From: Sphingomonas hankookensis
GTDB taxonomy: Bacteria > Pseudomonadota > Alphaproteobacteria > Sphingomonadales > Sphingomonadaceae
Direction of reading: 5' to 3'
Length of the DNA: 64,000 bases
Assembly (NCBI RefSeq): GCF_001619955.1
Contig: NZ_LQQO01000056.1
Span: forward strand, 1 to 64,000
Positions 1 to 6,436 of the stretch are shown one piece after another. The translations under genes were made by a program, and so were the position numbers. Below the pieces are notes generated by a model. The model made no database searches. It saw only the letters and a program-made list of their open reading frames with translations, and was not told the DNA's origin. Position 1 is the first letter of the stretch, and each line of letters starts with the position of its first letter.

Positions 1-85
1 CACCCCCTCCGCCGCCACCCCCGCCGCCTCCGCCGCCCCCGCCGCCATCGCGGGGCAGGTGACGCTGCGATGGGGGTCAGTTTAA
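1..85 (+). CDS. Possible 3' end of an unidentified gene (partial)
   Basis: Reading the plus strand from base 2 gives an Ala/Pro-rich stretch ending Q-V-T-L-R-W-G-S-V and a TAA stop at 83-85. Codons end almost entirely in G or C, as in real genes here, and the stop sits in the loop of a strong hairpin, as expected for a gene end facing the convergent BRO gene. The same bases on the minus strand give an open Gly-rich frame and a possible ATG at 48-50 without a clear ribosome-binding site, so the strand is not settled. Confidence 0.35.
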   Translation, partial: TPSAATPAASAAPAAIAGQVTLRWGSV

Positions 86-99
86 ATGACCCCCATCGC
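67..99. terminator. Perfect 13-bp stem-loop between convergent ends
   Basis: GCGATGGGGGTCA at 67-79 pairs perfectly with TGACCCCCATCGC at 87-99 around a 7-base loop GTTTAAA. It lies just past the BRO gene stop (minus strand) and contains the stop of the plus-strand frame in its loop. It has no long T tract, so it is a likely bidirectional transcript end, but rho-independence is not certain. Confidence 0.6.
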
Positions 100-105
100 C
101 GCAGG

Positions 106-876
106 TCAGTCGATCAGCCTTATGCCGATGCGATAGACGACATTGGCCCGAATGCTGCCAAGGCCACAATGCGTCAGCGTCTTGCCGAACGCGGTCAGCG
201 AAACGACCTCATTCGGGCTAACGCTCTCGCCCTTCGCCCAATCCAGATAGTCGCGATACAGCACCATCGCCGACACCCGGTGTCCCGGCGCGGCCTCCGT
301 ACGCGCATCCAGCCAGTCGGCGACCGACTGATGCAGCCGACCGATCACCGCCACCCCGACCGACAAGATCGGCGCGGCCTCCGCCAGCCCCAGATCGGGC
401 AGACCGGCAATCGCCCATGCCCGCCGCGCACCGCGCGTGCCGAACGCGATCCGGGCTTCGCGCACCAGGTTCAGTTGCAGCCGCAGCCGTTCGGTTTCGT
501 CGGCCAGCGGTTCGGCCGCCTCCGGCGCGATCGGGTCGTTCGCGATCTCGTAGCGGCCGGTGGTACGGATCGCCGGCAGGACTTCCTGTGTCACCCAGCG
601 GCGGAAGCGCTTGGCGGCTTCCTTCCGGCTCGTGAACACCAGCGCGTACACGCCGGACTCCGATATGATGACCATTTCCTTGGTCCGGCCGACACTGTCA
701 TTACTAATGATAGTGTCGCGCTCGTCAGCTTCTAAACGACTTACAGCCTGAGCCGCGTTTCCGACCTCCAGTGCCGCACAAACATCGGCGGCGATGAACC
801 AGGCGACGCCACCACGATCGACAGCGCGAACCAGCTGATCGCCGAAGCCGAAGCTCTGCAATGCCACGGCGCTCAT
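106..876 (-). CDS. BRO-family phage antirepressor
   Basis: This 256-residue protein starts with a BRO-N domain (about residues 8-110). It has the family pattern of a short beta-rich start, a sequence like WFIAADVCAALEVGNAAQAV, a V-x-I-S-E-S-G-V-Y-A-L-V-F-x-S-R core, and the closing RFRRWVTQEVLPAIRTTG helix. BRO/Ant proteins bind DNA and in temperate phages often act as antirepressors. The C-terminal half (about 120-256) is a separate domain that I do not recognise. Its start overlaps the end of the next gene upstream by 4 nt (ATGA), so the two are translationally coupled. It lies between the tail genes and the window edge, a common place for prophage accessory genes. Confidence 0.85.
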   Translation of the reverse strand: MSAVALQSFGFGDQLVRAVDRGGVAWFIAADVCAALEVGNAAQAVSRLEADERDTIISNDSVGRTKEMVIISESGVYALVFTSRKEAAKRFRRWVTQEVLPAIRTTGRYEIANDPIAPEAAEPLADETERLRLQLNLVREARIAFGTRGARRAWAIAGLPDLGLAEAAPILSVGVAVIGRLHQSVADWLDARTEAAPGHRVSAMVLYRDYLDWAKGESVSPNEVVSLTAFGKTLTHCGLGSIRANVVYRIGIRLID

Positions 877-1193
877 GCCGCGATCCCCGACAGAGCAACC
901 GGCGAGGTCAGCGCCCGCAGATCGTCCAGCGACTGCCAGATATGCCCCAGCGCCCGCGATACATATTTGTCGAGTTCGTCCAGACCGCTCAGCAGCGCTA
1001 CGACGGCCATCAGATCGTCGATGCGATTGTCTATTTCCTCGATCCGCCGTTCCAGTGGGGAAACCAGATGCTGAGCAATCAACGGACTGCCGGGATGCAG
1101 GTCGAGATGAACGGTTGTGGTGGAAATTCTCCGGCGATTTCCCGGTGACGAGTTCGCGTCGCGGGTGCTACCCGCCGTATCAGCCTGTTGCAT
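873..1193 (-). CDS. Hypothetical protein coupled to the BRO gene
   Basis: A 106-residue protein without a recognised domain. The N-terminal third is Thr/Ser/Arg-rich and probably disordered. The rest looks helical, with hydrophobic heptads from about residue 45 (LERRIEEIDNRIDDLMAVVA), suggesting a short coiled coil. I chose the ATG at 1191-1193, not the one at 1226, because GGAG lies 6 nt upstream of it. It overlaps the antirepressor by 4 nt and is transcribed away from the ribbon-helix-helix gene at 1278. It may regulate or partner the antirepressor, but that is inference from position only. Confidence 0.6.
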   Translation of the reverse strand: MQQADTAGSTRDANSSPGNRRRISTTTVHLDLHPGSPLIAQHLVSPLERRIEEIDNRIDDLMAVVALLSGLDELDKYVSRALGHIWQSLDDLRALTSPVALSGIAA

Positions 1194-1251
1194 GGGTCGC
1201 TCCGTGCGATGGGTTAGGGCGTGCATGGTGTTGGTAGCACCTTGTCACGCC

Positions 1252-1301
1252 CGCCTTTCTGGCGCTAGAAAGGCGTCATGTCAATATCTGACGCCAGAAA
1301 G
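1252..1301. promoter_or_regulatory. Inverted repeats upstream of the RHH gene (probable operator)
   Basis: CGCCTTTCT (1252-1260) and AGAAAGGCG (1267-1275) form a perfect 9-bp inverted repeat ending two bases before the RHH start codon. CTTTCTGGCG (1255-1264) and CGCCAGAAAG (1292-1301) form a second, 10-bp pair that reaches into the coding sequence. Repeated AGAAAG half-sites around the start of a small ribbon-helix-helix gene fit autorepression, and the site sits in the divergent gap with the leftward operon. Confidence 0.5.
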
Positions 1302-1457
1302 ATCGGAAGGCCCAAAGTTGGCTCCACCCCCGTTAACGTGCGATTCCCACCTGCGGAACTTGCGAAACTAGACCTATGGATCGAGAAGAACCCTGACATC
1401 ACATCGCGGGCCGAAGCCGTTCGCCGATTAGTTGAGCATTCACTCCGTTCAAAATAG
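1278..1457 (+). CDS. Small ribbon-helix-helix (Arc/CopG-type) DNA-binding protein
   Basis: A 59-residue basic protein starting at ATG 1278. After a short tail it has a beta strand (S-T-P-V-N-V-R-F), then helix 1 (PAELAKLDLWIEKNP), a turn and helix 2 (SRAEAVRRLVEHSL). This is the ribbon-helix-helix fold, in which the paired strands enter the DNA major groove. Such proteins usually repress their own promoter, and inverted repeats lie directly at its start. It is the only plus-strand gene in this part of the prophage and ends tail to tail with the secreted-protein gene, overlapping it by 9 bases. It could be a maintenance or lysogeny regulator. No toxin partner is seen next to it. Confidence 0.75.
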   Translation: MSISDARKIGRPKVGSTPVNVRFPPAELAKLDLWIEKNPDITSRAEAVRRLVEHSLRSK

Positions 1458-1856
1458 AGTCTTTATCTCTGGCAAACCCGTGAATTTGCGAACTTCACAA
1501 ACAGCCTTTACGTTCAGCATCGATCCTCGCTTGCTATACAGCATCGAGTAAGCACCATTCTTGCGATTTATTTGATTTATCTTCATCGCCTGCCCCGGCG
1601 CTGGCTCTGTAACAGACTCTTCGAGAATTATAGCTTCATCCGTTACAGAGAATAGGTCCGCGATATCCGGACAGGAATCTGCACAAATCTTTTTCTTTTG
1701 AAGATCGACCCTGAATGTTCTCTTGAATGGCGTCGTCTCATTCGAAAGCAATTCTTGCTCGATTACTTGCTGTGTTCCAGTGCATTCTAGATTGAATTGC
1801 TGGGCCGAAGCCGGTGTAGTTTGAACAAGCGCAAGCGCCAACCAACTTGCAGACAT
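1449..1856 (-). CDS. Small secreted protein of unknown function (prophage cargo)
   Basis: A 135-residue protein with a short Sec-type signal peptide (MSASWLALALVQTTPASAQQ, cleavage likely after ASA near residue 18). The mature part is about 115 residues with four cysteines (two close together in ICADSC), so one or two periplasmic disulfides are likely. ATG 1854-1856 has a good AGGGGAG 6 nt upstream. Base composition is clearly more AT-rich than the tail genes, with many codons ending in A or T, which points to separate acquisition. It sits where lambda-like phages place the tape-measure gene and looks like a moron. No family recognised. Confidence 0.65.
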   Translation of the reverse strand: MSASWLALALVQTTPASAQQFNLECTGTQQVIEQELLSNETTPFKRTFRVDLQKKKICADSCPDIADLFSVTDEAIILEESVTEPAPGQAMKINQINRKNGAYSMLYSKRGSMLNVKAVCEVRKFTGLPEIKTLF

Positions 1857-1879
1857 AGCTAGCTCCCCTTCTAGAGGGC

Positions 1880-2221
1880 CTAGCCTACTCGCCGAATCGT
1901 CATCGGTACACCCGAAGCGCGAATGGCTTCGAACGTAGCCAGCAACTCCCTTGGCGTTTGCCGCGTCCGCTTCTCCTGCGCGAGCATCGACTTGGCATAG
2001 TGCGGGAACCCCCGCAGCTTCTCCTCGCGGGCGAACCGCTCGGTCGCCCAAGCCCCGAACAACACCCGCTCCCGATCGCGCTTCAGCGCATCCCCCGCGC
2101 CGCGCATCGCCGCCCCGTACGTCGCCTGACATTGATCCCAGAAGGTCGACGGCGAAAACCCCGCCGCCGCCCACGCGCGTTCTAGTGCTTCCCAGTCGGT
2201 CGGCGCGTACGGGTCCGGGGC
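1880..2221 (-). CDS. Tail assembly chaperone, frameshift extension (gpT-like)
   Basis: This frame is open from the slippery site leftward and would add 113 residues to the upstream chaperone, making a 238-residue fusion, as gpG-T does in lambda. The first 38 residues (including TDWEALERAWAAAGFSPSTF) lie before the first ATG of the frame at 2107, yet use good GC-ending codons and look like protein. They are therefore probably translated through the frameshift, not from an internal start. The downstream part (AMRGAGDALKRDRERVLF and so on) is helical and charged. In the family this domain recruits tail-tube protein to the tape measure. Independent initiation at 2107 remains possible but would leave the coding-like upstream part unexplained. 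Confidence 0.7.
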   Translation of the reverse strand, partial: APDPYAPTDWEALERAWAAAGFSPSTFWDQCQATYGAAMRGAGDALKRDRERVLFGAWATERFAREEKLRGFPHYAKSMLAQEKRTRQTPRELLATFEAIRASGVPMTIRRVG

Positions 2222-2595
2222 TTTCCCGGCGCTTTCTCGCCCTCCTCGGTCACCCGATCGGCGGCGGCGGCGATGGCGGTGCCGATGATTTCGCCGAACC
2301 GCTTGAACCCCAGATCGTCGATGATTTCGTCGACCTGATCGACCGTCAGGCCGCAGTGATACTTGGCAAGCCCATGCAGCGCGAAGCTGCGCAGCGTGCC
2401 GATCCGCAGATCGCGCGCCGCCTTCGCCATCTTCGCCTTGTCCTCGACATCGCCCAGCCCGACCGAAGGCATCGCGTCCTGCAGGATCGCGAAGAACCCC
2501 TTGTCATGCTCCTGCTCCAGCGCGCACTGGGCCGCCGTCCCGATGAACAGCGTCCAGCGCCCGCCCAGCGCCTCGAAAGGAACCTCGCCGCGCAT
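2182..2595 (-). CDS. Tail assembly chaperone (gpG-like / GTA gp10-like)
   Basis: A 137-residue protein matching the tail-tube-associated chaperone placed after the major tail protein in lambda-like and GTA-like clusters. Family-like features are the opening GEVPFEALGGRWTLFIGTAA and a helical middle (LGLAKYHCGLTVDQVDEIIDD-like), then a basic tail with the frameshift site at residues 123-125. ATG 2593-2595 overlaps the stop of the tail-tube gene (TAATG), so translation is coupled. The unshifted product would be the more abundant G-like form and the shifted fusion the minor GT-like form, as known for lambda. Confidence 0.75.
   Translation of the reverse strand: MRGEVPFEALGGRWTLFIGTAAQCALEQEHDKGFFAILQDAMPSVGLGDVEDKAKMAKAARDLRIGTLRSFALHGLAKYHCGLTVDQVDEIIDDLGFKRFGEIIGTAIAAAADRVTEEGEKAPGKPRTRTRRPTGKH
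2221..2227 (-). other. -1 ribosomal frameshift heptamer GGGAAAG
   Basis: On the minus strand the bases read G GGA AAG in the frame of the upstream gene, a perfect X-XXY-YYZ heptamer and the same sequence used by lambda gpG/gpGT. Slipping back one base joins residue 125 of the upstream gene to the open frame that continues to 1880. The upstream frame itself ends 12 codons later at 2182. Confidence 0.75.
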
Positions 2596-3041
2596 TATGC
2601 GCCCGCCGCTTCGCCGGTCGCGCCGGTGAAGCGCACGCTGATCGACTGCGTCATGCGGTCGCCGATCGGCACCGCGCGCGCACGGCTCTTGACGATCAGG
2701 AAGCCGGTCACCTCCCAAGTGCCGTCACCATCGGGAATGATCGCCTTGTACGCCCGCGTCTTGCCGTCGTTGTGCGCGGCGCGCAGCAGCACGTCGGTCG
2801 GCGATCCGGGGATGTAATTGACCATCAACGTGCCTTCGCCCGGTTCGATCAGGCCGGCCTTGTATTCCTTGCGCCGACCGGGCGACTTGAAGTGCGTCAC
2901 CTCGACATCGTCCGCCGTCTCTTCGGCGAGCGGAATTTCCGTCACTTCGTCCAGCTCGGTCAGCACCCCGGCGGCATTCGCCAGCCAGAATTCGCTGCCC
3001 CACCCGATCTGGGCTTCGCTGTTGCCATTTGCGTCGGCCAT
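2595..3041 (-). CDS. Major tail (tube) protein
   Basis: A 148-residue protein with the layout of siphophage tail-tube proteins: a start about an altered sequence (GWGSEFWLANAAGVLTELDEVTEIPL), V-E-V-T-H-F-K-S-P-G-R-R-K-E-Y-K (the conserved threonine/tyrosine stretch followed by a G-L-I-E-P-G-E-G turn), and a beta-rich end with F-L-V/I-K-S. It would polymerise as rings to form the tail tube. It follows the tail-completion gene by 15 bases and couples to the chaperone gene through TAATG, the standard order in HK97/lambda tail modules. Confidence 0.85.
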   Translation of the reverse strand: MADANGNSEAQIGWGSEFWLANAAGVLTELDEVTEIPLAEETADDVEVTHFKSPGRRKEYKAGLIEPGEGTLMVNYIPGSPTDVLLRAAHNDGKTRAYKAIIPDGDGTWEVTGFLIVKSRARAVPIGDRMTQSISVRFTGATGEAAGA

Positions 3042-3056
3042 GATGTGCTCCTGCGG

Positions 3057-3449
3057 TTAACCGTTGTGCGTGAAAAGAATGTCGATGATCTGGCGATACA
3101 GATCGGTGCCATCGGCGGCGGTCTCGTGATCGGCACGAACCGACACGCCTTGCCCGCGCTGGAACCGGATGCCGTCGACCGTGGCGGCCGGCACCAGCAC
3201 AGCTAGGATGGCTTCGCGCAAAGGCAGCGACGCCGCGAACGATGCCGTCCACAGATCAATCTGGACCCGCGTCACCGCGGGATGGAAACCGGTCATATGC
3301 TGGTCGCGTCGGTCGGAAATCGTCTGGAGCGTGATCGCCGGCAGCGCTGCGCCTTGGACGCGCCGCATCCAATCGACCCGAGAACCGACCGCATCGGTGA
3401 TGACGGCGGCAGAAAGCAGCCTATTTGCGAGCGCGGCTTCGAAGGTCAT
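3057..3449 (-). CDS. Tail terminator / completion protein (DUF3168 family)
   Basis: A 130-residue protein of the small tail-terminator group that caps the tube after the tape measure sets its length. The family pattern is visible: an N-terminal helix with the L-A-N-R-L-L-S start, P-A-I-T-L-Q-T-I-S-D-R-R-D-Q-H-M, then V-Q-I-D-L-W-T and a C-terminal helix Y-R-Q-I-I-D-I-L-F. Its start overlaps the end of the gp10-like gene by 4 nt. Gene order (adaptor, gp10-like, terminator, tube) matches HK97-type phages. Confidence 0.8.
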   Translation of the reverse strand: MTFEAALANRLLSAAVITDAVGSRVDWMRRVQGAALPAITLQTISDRRDQHMTGFHPAVTRVQIDLWTASFAASLPLREAILAVLVPAATVDGIRFQRGQGVSVRADHETAADGTDLYRQIIDILFTHNG

Positions 3450-3862
3450 CGCGAAGCCTCCTGCACCAGGGCGCGCAACCCAGCGACGACGATACCGATC
3501 GCTTCGTCGCCCTTGTTGTCAATCGACGGTCGCGCGAACGGATGCGCGGCCGAATGTGACGTACCCCACTCCAGCAGGTGCATCGTCGATCCTGCGCCGC
3601 CGCGACGCGGGCCGATGAATATCGACACATCGCGCGGCCCCATGCCGTCGATCGTGAAACCCGAAGCATTGGTTACGGTGATGGTCCGGCGGTGCCGCCC
3701 CGTCACGACGCGGATCAATCGCCGCTGTTCGTCCGCGATCACGGTCGCGGCGACCCTCAACACCCCGTCGACCTTCCGCCGCGGCGTTGCCTGGGCAAGC
3801 CGCGCCAGCTTGCGGTCAAGCTGCCGGAATCCCGTGGTTCCGAACGATCCCGCCTTGCCCAT
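3446..3862 (-). CDS. HK97 gp10-family neck/tail protein
   Basis: A 138-residue protein with the family layout: an N-terminal helix over G-F-R-Q-L-D-R-K-L-A-R-L, a basic middle (RRLIRVVTGRHRRTITV), the I-F-I-G-P-R strand, and the hallmark E-W-G-T-S-H-S-A-A-H-P-F-A-R-P segment where the side chains sit at the head-tail interface. It starts one base inside the stop of the upstream adaptor and overlaps the terminator by 4 nt. Known members connect the head adaptor to the tail. Confidence 0.85.
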   Translation of the reverse strand: MGKAGSFGTTGFRQLDRKLARLAQATPRRKVDGVLRVAATVIADEQRRLIRVVTGRHRRTITVTNASGFTIDGMGPRDVSIFIGPRRGGAGSTMHLLEWGTSHSAAHPFARPSIDNKGDEAIGIVVAGLRALVQEASR

Positions 3863-4227
3863 CAGGACACGACCCGCACGACGCCGATATCGATGCCGAC
3901 CCGCCGGCCATAGGGCTGGATCGATACGATCTCGTACAGCGTCCCATCAGGCCTTGCCGGATGCCGGATGCGATCCTTGACGCTGACCCCGGAGGGACTG
4001 TCAGGATCCAGTGCGATGTCCCAGCGAACACGAAACAGACCCGGCGCCGAAGCTGCCGTTTCAGCATTCACATAGCGCTCCCCCCCGGGCGAGCCGATGT
4101 ATTTTGCGTACCTTTTCCAATGCAGACTGAACGCTCCCGGCACATTCTGCACGCCGTCGTGGTGCGGTTCGCCAAGGCGTTCGATGTGGATCAATCGATC
4201 CAGTTCGCGGGCGTCGATACGGGGCAT
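3862..4227 (-). CDS. Head-tail adaptor / head closure protein (SPP1 gp16-like)
   Basis: A 121-residue beta-barrel-type protein of the head closure family. Recognisable are the opening R-L-I-H-I-E-R with D-G-V-Q-N-V-P-G (the usual DGYGG-x-x-x-W region), R-V-R-W-D-I-A-L, D-R-I-R-H-P-A-R and Y-E-I-V-S-I-Q-P-Y-G-R-R near the end. It binds the connector and stops DNA leak after packaging. Coupled to its neighbours by one-base to four-base overlaps. Confidence 0.8.
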   Translation of the reverse strand: MPRIDARELDRLIHIERLGEPHHDGVQNVPGAFSLHWKRYAKYIGSPGGERYVNAETAASAPGLFRVRWDIALDPDSPSGVSVKDRIRHPARPDGTLYEIVSIQPYGRRVGIDIGVVRVVS

Positions 4228-4757
4228 CAGCCGGCAACCGGAGTGCGGTACTGGGCGTCGAGCAGTGCCGTGACCGTCGCCGGCACGTCGTCGACCGATC
4301 CACCATCGAAGAGATGCTTGATCATCATCAGGGCAGCAACTTGAAGGCCCGGCGCTTCGGTAGCGACATCATCGTATCCGGCGTCGAACGTCACGGTGAT
4401 CGGTCCGCAGGCCACAGGCCACCGCGGTTCCTGCACCGGCAACACCCGGCCGTTTCGATCCCACCTGACCCGTACAGTTGCAGGCTGATCGCCGGTATCG
4501 GTGTAGGCGACCGAAGCGACAGAACGCACTGGCTGGCGTTTCAGCCATAATGCGCCGTCGAAACGGTTGAAAACCGCCGTCCACTGCCGCCGGGCTAGGG
4601 AGTGCCCGGTATGCTGCTCGACCCACATCAGCGCCGTCAGGCGCAGGCTGTCGACCAGCAATTCCTGCCCTTCGCCGGGCTTCACATACTGGTTGATCAG
4701 CGCGTCGGGCAACACCGCCGGCCCGTCGATCGGGGCGGCTGCCGTGATGGTGACCAC
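4227..4757 (-). CDS. Head-tail connector protein (gp6-like family)
   Basis: A 176-residue protein of the phage connector family (HK97 gp6/phiE125 gp8-like). It has an N-terminal helical part with D-S-L-R-L-T-A-L-M-W-V-E-Q-H-T-G, then L-W-L-K-R-Q-P-V-R-S-V-A-S-V-A-Y, the typical insertion where a cloning-like repeat of beta strands carries P-I-T-V-T-F-D-A-G-Y-D, and C-terminal helices (V-A-A-L-M-M-I-K-H-L-F). Twelve or thirteen copies form a ring under the portal. The portal gene itself is absent from this window. Confidence 0.8.
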   Translation of the reverse strand: MVTITAAAPIDGPAVLPDALINQYVKPGEGQELLVDSLRLTALMWVEQHTGHSLARRQWTAVFNRFDGALWLKRQPVRSVASVAYTDTGDQPATVRVRWDRNGRVLPVQEPRWPVACGPITVTFDAGYDDVATEAPGLQVAALMMIKHLFDGGSVDDVPATVTALLDAQYRTPVAG

Positions 4758-4769
4758 CGCCCCGACCCC

Positions 4770-5441
4770 TTACTTCGCGCGCGAAGTCGTCGACTTCGCC
4801 GCCGCCGCTTCCAGTTCGGCCACCCGCGCCTCGGCCTTTTCCAGCGAGGCGTTGGCGCCCTTCAGCTGCGCCGCCAGATCGACGTTTTCGGCCCGCAGAC
4901 CTTCCACCGCCGTCAGGTCGGTCCGTGCGGTCTGAAGGTCATTCTGGAGCGCCGTCAGATCGCCGGTCAGCTTGTCGCGATCGGTGGTGATGGTGGCGAG
5001 GTTCGCCCGCACCGTCTCCAGTTCCTCGGTCAGTTCGTCGATACGACCGGTGCCGTGATTCTCCCGGTCGATCGCATGGGCCAGATCGGCGCGCAGCTGC
5101 GCCACCTCGGTTTCGCTCAAGCCGATGCTGTCGGGCTGGCCGGCAAACACGGCAGCCGTGCCCGGACCGCTCGATGCGCGGGCCGGAGCGTCGAGGCCGA
5201 TGACCTCGCCACCGCGACCGGTGTCCGCGAAGCGGCGATCGGTCGTGACGACGATCGCGACCGGCTCGCGCACGATCGGCTCATAGTCCTCGTTGAGAAC
5301 CTTGCCATCGACCAGAAAGCCGGCGACGCCCAGGCGGACGAAGTACAGTTCGCTTTCGGGCGAACGCTCGACTTCCTGATCGACCTTGAACACCTCCGCC
5401 GGGGCCGACTTGGTGGTATAGTCCTGAAGGAACTTGATCAT
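4770..5441 (-). CDS. Coiled-coil virion-associated hypothetical protein
   Basis: A 223-residue protein of two parts. Residues 1-90 are mixed and contain F-L-V-D-G-K-V-L-N-E-D-Y-E-P-I. Residues 105-215 are one long coiled coil rich in Leu, Glu, Asp, Arg and Ala (R-A-D-L-A-H-A-I-D-R-E-N and many later heptads), ending in a Lys/Ser tail. It lies between the capsid-region gene and the connector gene. It may be a minor head or scaffold-like component; I do not recognise a family. Confidence 0.6.
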   Translation of the reverse strand: MIKFLQDYTTKSAPAEVFKVDQEVERSPESELYFVRLGVAGFLVDGKVLNEDYEPIVREPVAIVVTTDRRFADTGRGGEVIGLDAPARASSGPGTAAVFAGQPDSIGLSETEVAQLRADLAHAIDRENHGTGRIDELTEELETVRANLATITTDRDKLTGDLTALQNDLQTARTDLTAVEGLRAENVDLAAQLKGANASLEKAEARVAELEAAAAKSTTSRAK

Positions 5442-5452
5442 GGTCGCCCTCC

Positions 5453-5902
5453 TTAGCTGACCGTCTGTGCGACGCTGGAAAGCTGGTTGGCACCGCCCGC
5501 GCCATAGCGCAGGTCGAACGCAACCAGCATGGCGGACAGGAAGGATGCGGCACCGCCCACGGTCACCGTGATCCGCGCGAACCGATAGCCCGCGTTCTTG
5601 TCCATATCCTCCTGCCGCAGGTTGATCGCGGCTTGACGGTTGTCACCGCCCGCCTTCACGATCTGGGCAACGGCAAGGCCCGCGACCGGCTTCGCGCCCG
5701 TGCCGTTGACATCGGTCGCCTGCTCGATCCGCGCGTCGATCGTGCCGGCGGCACCGATCACGCCGATGTTCAGCGTCGCCAGCATCTCGAAGGCGTTGCG
5801 CATATCGACCCAGCCCGAACTGATCGCGCCGACCGCCGCTTGCTGCGCCGGAATGACCCCGACCATCGCCACACGGGCGCTGGGGTCCAGATTACCCATC
5901 AT
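5453..5902 (-). CDS. Capsid-region hypothetical protein (possible decoration protein)
   Basis: A 149-residue protein encoded right after the capsid gene, with a good AGGAG ahead of ATG 5900-5902. It is Ala/Gly/Val-rich with predicted beta strands (Y-R-F-A-R-I-T-V-T-V-G, M-L-V-A-F-D-L-R-Y-G) and no cysteine. The size and place fit a head decoration or head-stabilising protein, but there is no motif to prove this. It is intact, in contrast to the capsid gene upstream. Confidence 0.55.
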   Translation of the reverse strand: MMGNLDPSARVAMVGVIPAQQAAVGAISSGWVDMRNAFEMLATLNIGVIGAAGTIDARIEQATDVNGTGAKPVAGLAVAQIVKAGGDNRQAAINLRQEDMDKNAGYRFARITVTVGGAASFLSAMLVAFDLRYGAGGANQLSSVAQTVS

Positions 5903-5920
5903 CGTCTTGTCTCCTAAGCT

Positions 5921-5960
5921 GCCGGGCGAACCATCGCCCGGCCCCGCGCGATGGCGCGGG
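5921..5960. terminator. Two tandem stem-loops after the capsid fragment
   Basis: GCCGGGCG (5921-5928) pairs with CGCCCGGC (5935-5942), and CCCGCGC (5943-5949) pairs with GCGCGGG (5954-5960). Both are perfect. They sit between the capsid remnant and the next virion gene on the minus strand. They have no T tract, so they could be partial terminators or transcript-stabilising hairpins after a highly expressed gene. Confidence 0.5.
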
Positions 5961-5974
5961 TCCGGTGTCGAGGA

Positions 5975-6373
5975 TCAGGCGCGCTCGGCGAGCGCGACGA
6001 AGTGCGACTTGGTCGTACCGCCATTGGCGGGCTGGACCGGCTTCGACAGCACCGGCTGACCGCCGATGCGGAACACCCAGCGGAACGCGCGGATGTTGTA
6101 GTCGAAATAGAGGTGGATCGAATCGGCGAAGCTGACACCGTTCTGCTTGCGGAACGCCTCGTACCCGTTCGGGTTGACGAACTGGATGTCGCCCAGCTGG
6201 CCGACGCTGCGGCTGTGTTCGTTGAACACGACCGGCCGACCCAGCAGCGTGCCACCCGGCGACTCCTGATAGTTGCCGAACCACAGCGGCAGGCCGGCGC
6301 TGTTCTTCAGGTCCATCAGCGTCGGCATCACGTCGCTGTTGACCAGCCAGCTTGCCTGACTGGGCATGATCAT
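5975..6373 (-). pseudogene. HK97-type major capsid protein, C-terminal fragment
   Basis: About 132 residues corresponding to the last third of an HK97-fold major capsid protein. Recognisable are W-L-V-N-S-D-V-M-P-T-L-M-D-L-K-N (P-domain spine), the G-G-T-L-L-G-R-P-V-V-F-N-E-H turn, I-Q-F-V-N-P-N-G-Y-E-A and the R-A-F-R-W-V-F-R-I-G-G-Q-P-V end. The usual protein is about 400 residues with a propeptide, E-loop and N-arm, all missing here. The sequence upstream of about 6373 does not continue the family and instead belongs to a truncated primase. A short product from the ATGs near 6373 could still be made but cannot form a head. Confidence 0.85.
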
Positions 6374-6436
6374 GGCATGAGACGGACACGGGCACGGGCA
6401 ACCTCCTTCACGACAAAGCGGGAAGGTCAGTCTGCC
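6374..6436. other. Deletion junction between primase and capsid genes
   Basis: Two minus-strand genes from different phage modules are cut within about 65 bases of each other: the primase-polymerase ends after its N-terminal domain at 6437, and the capsid protein begins mid-domain at about 6373. No terminase, portal or protease gene lies between them. One deletion joining an early gene to a late gene explains this best. The exact breakpoint cannot be placed from this sequence alone. Confidence 0.75.

Noticed and set aside
1880-6373. A gene transfer agent instead of a prophage
   Set aside because: The tail gene order is GTA-like, but a cI/cro switch, operators, early replication genes and a serine integrase are attached, so a prophage remnant fits better.
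5892-6401. A GTG-started minus-strand frame over the capsid fragment with GGAGG upstream
   Set aside because: Its product has no family likeness, while the neighbouring frame clearly encodes capsid sequence. The ribosome-binding site is probably a leftover at the deletion junction.
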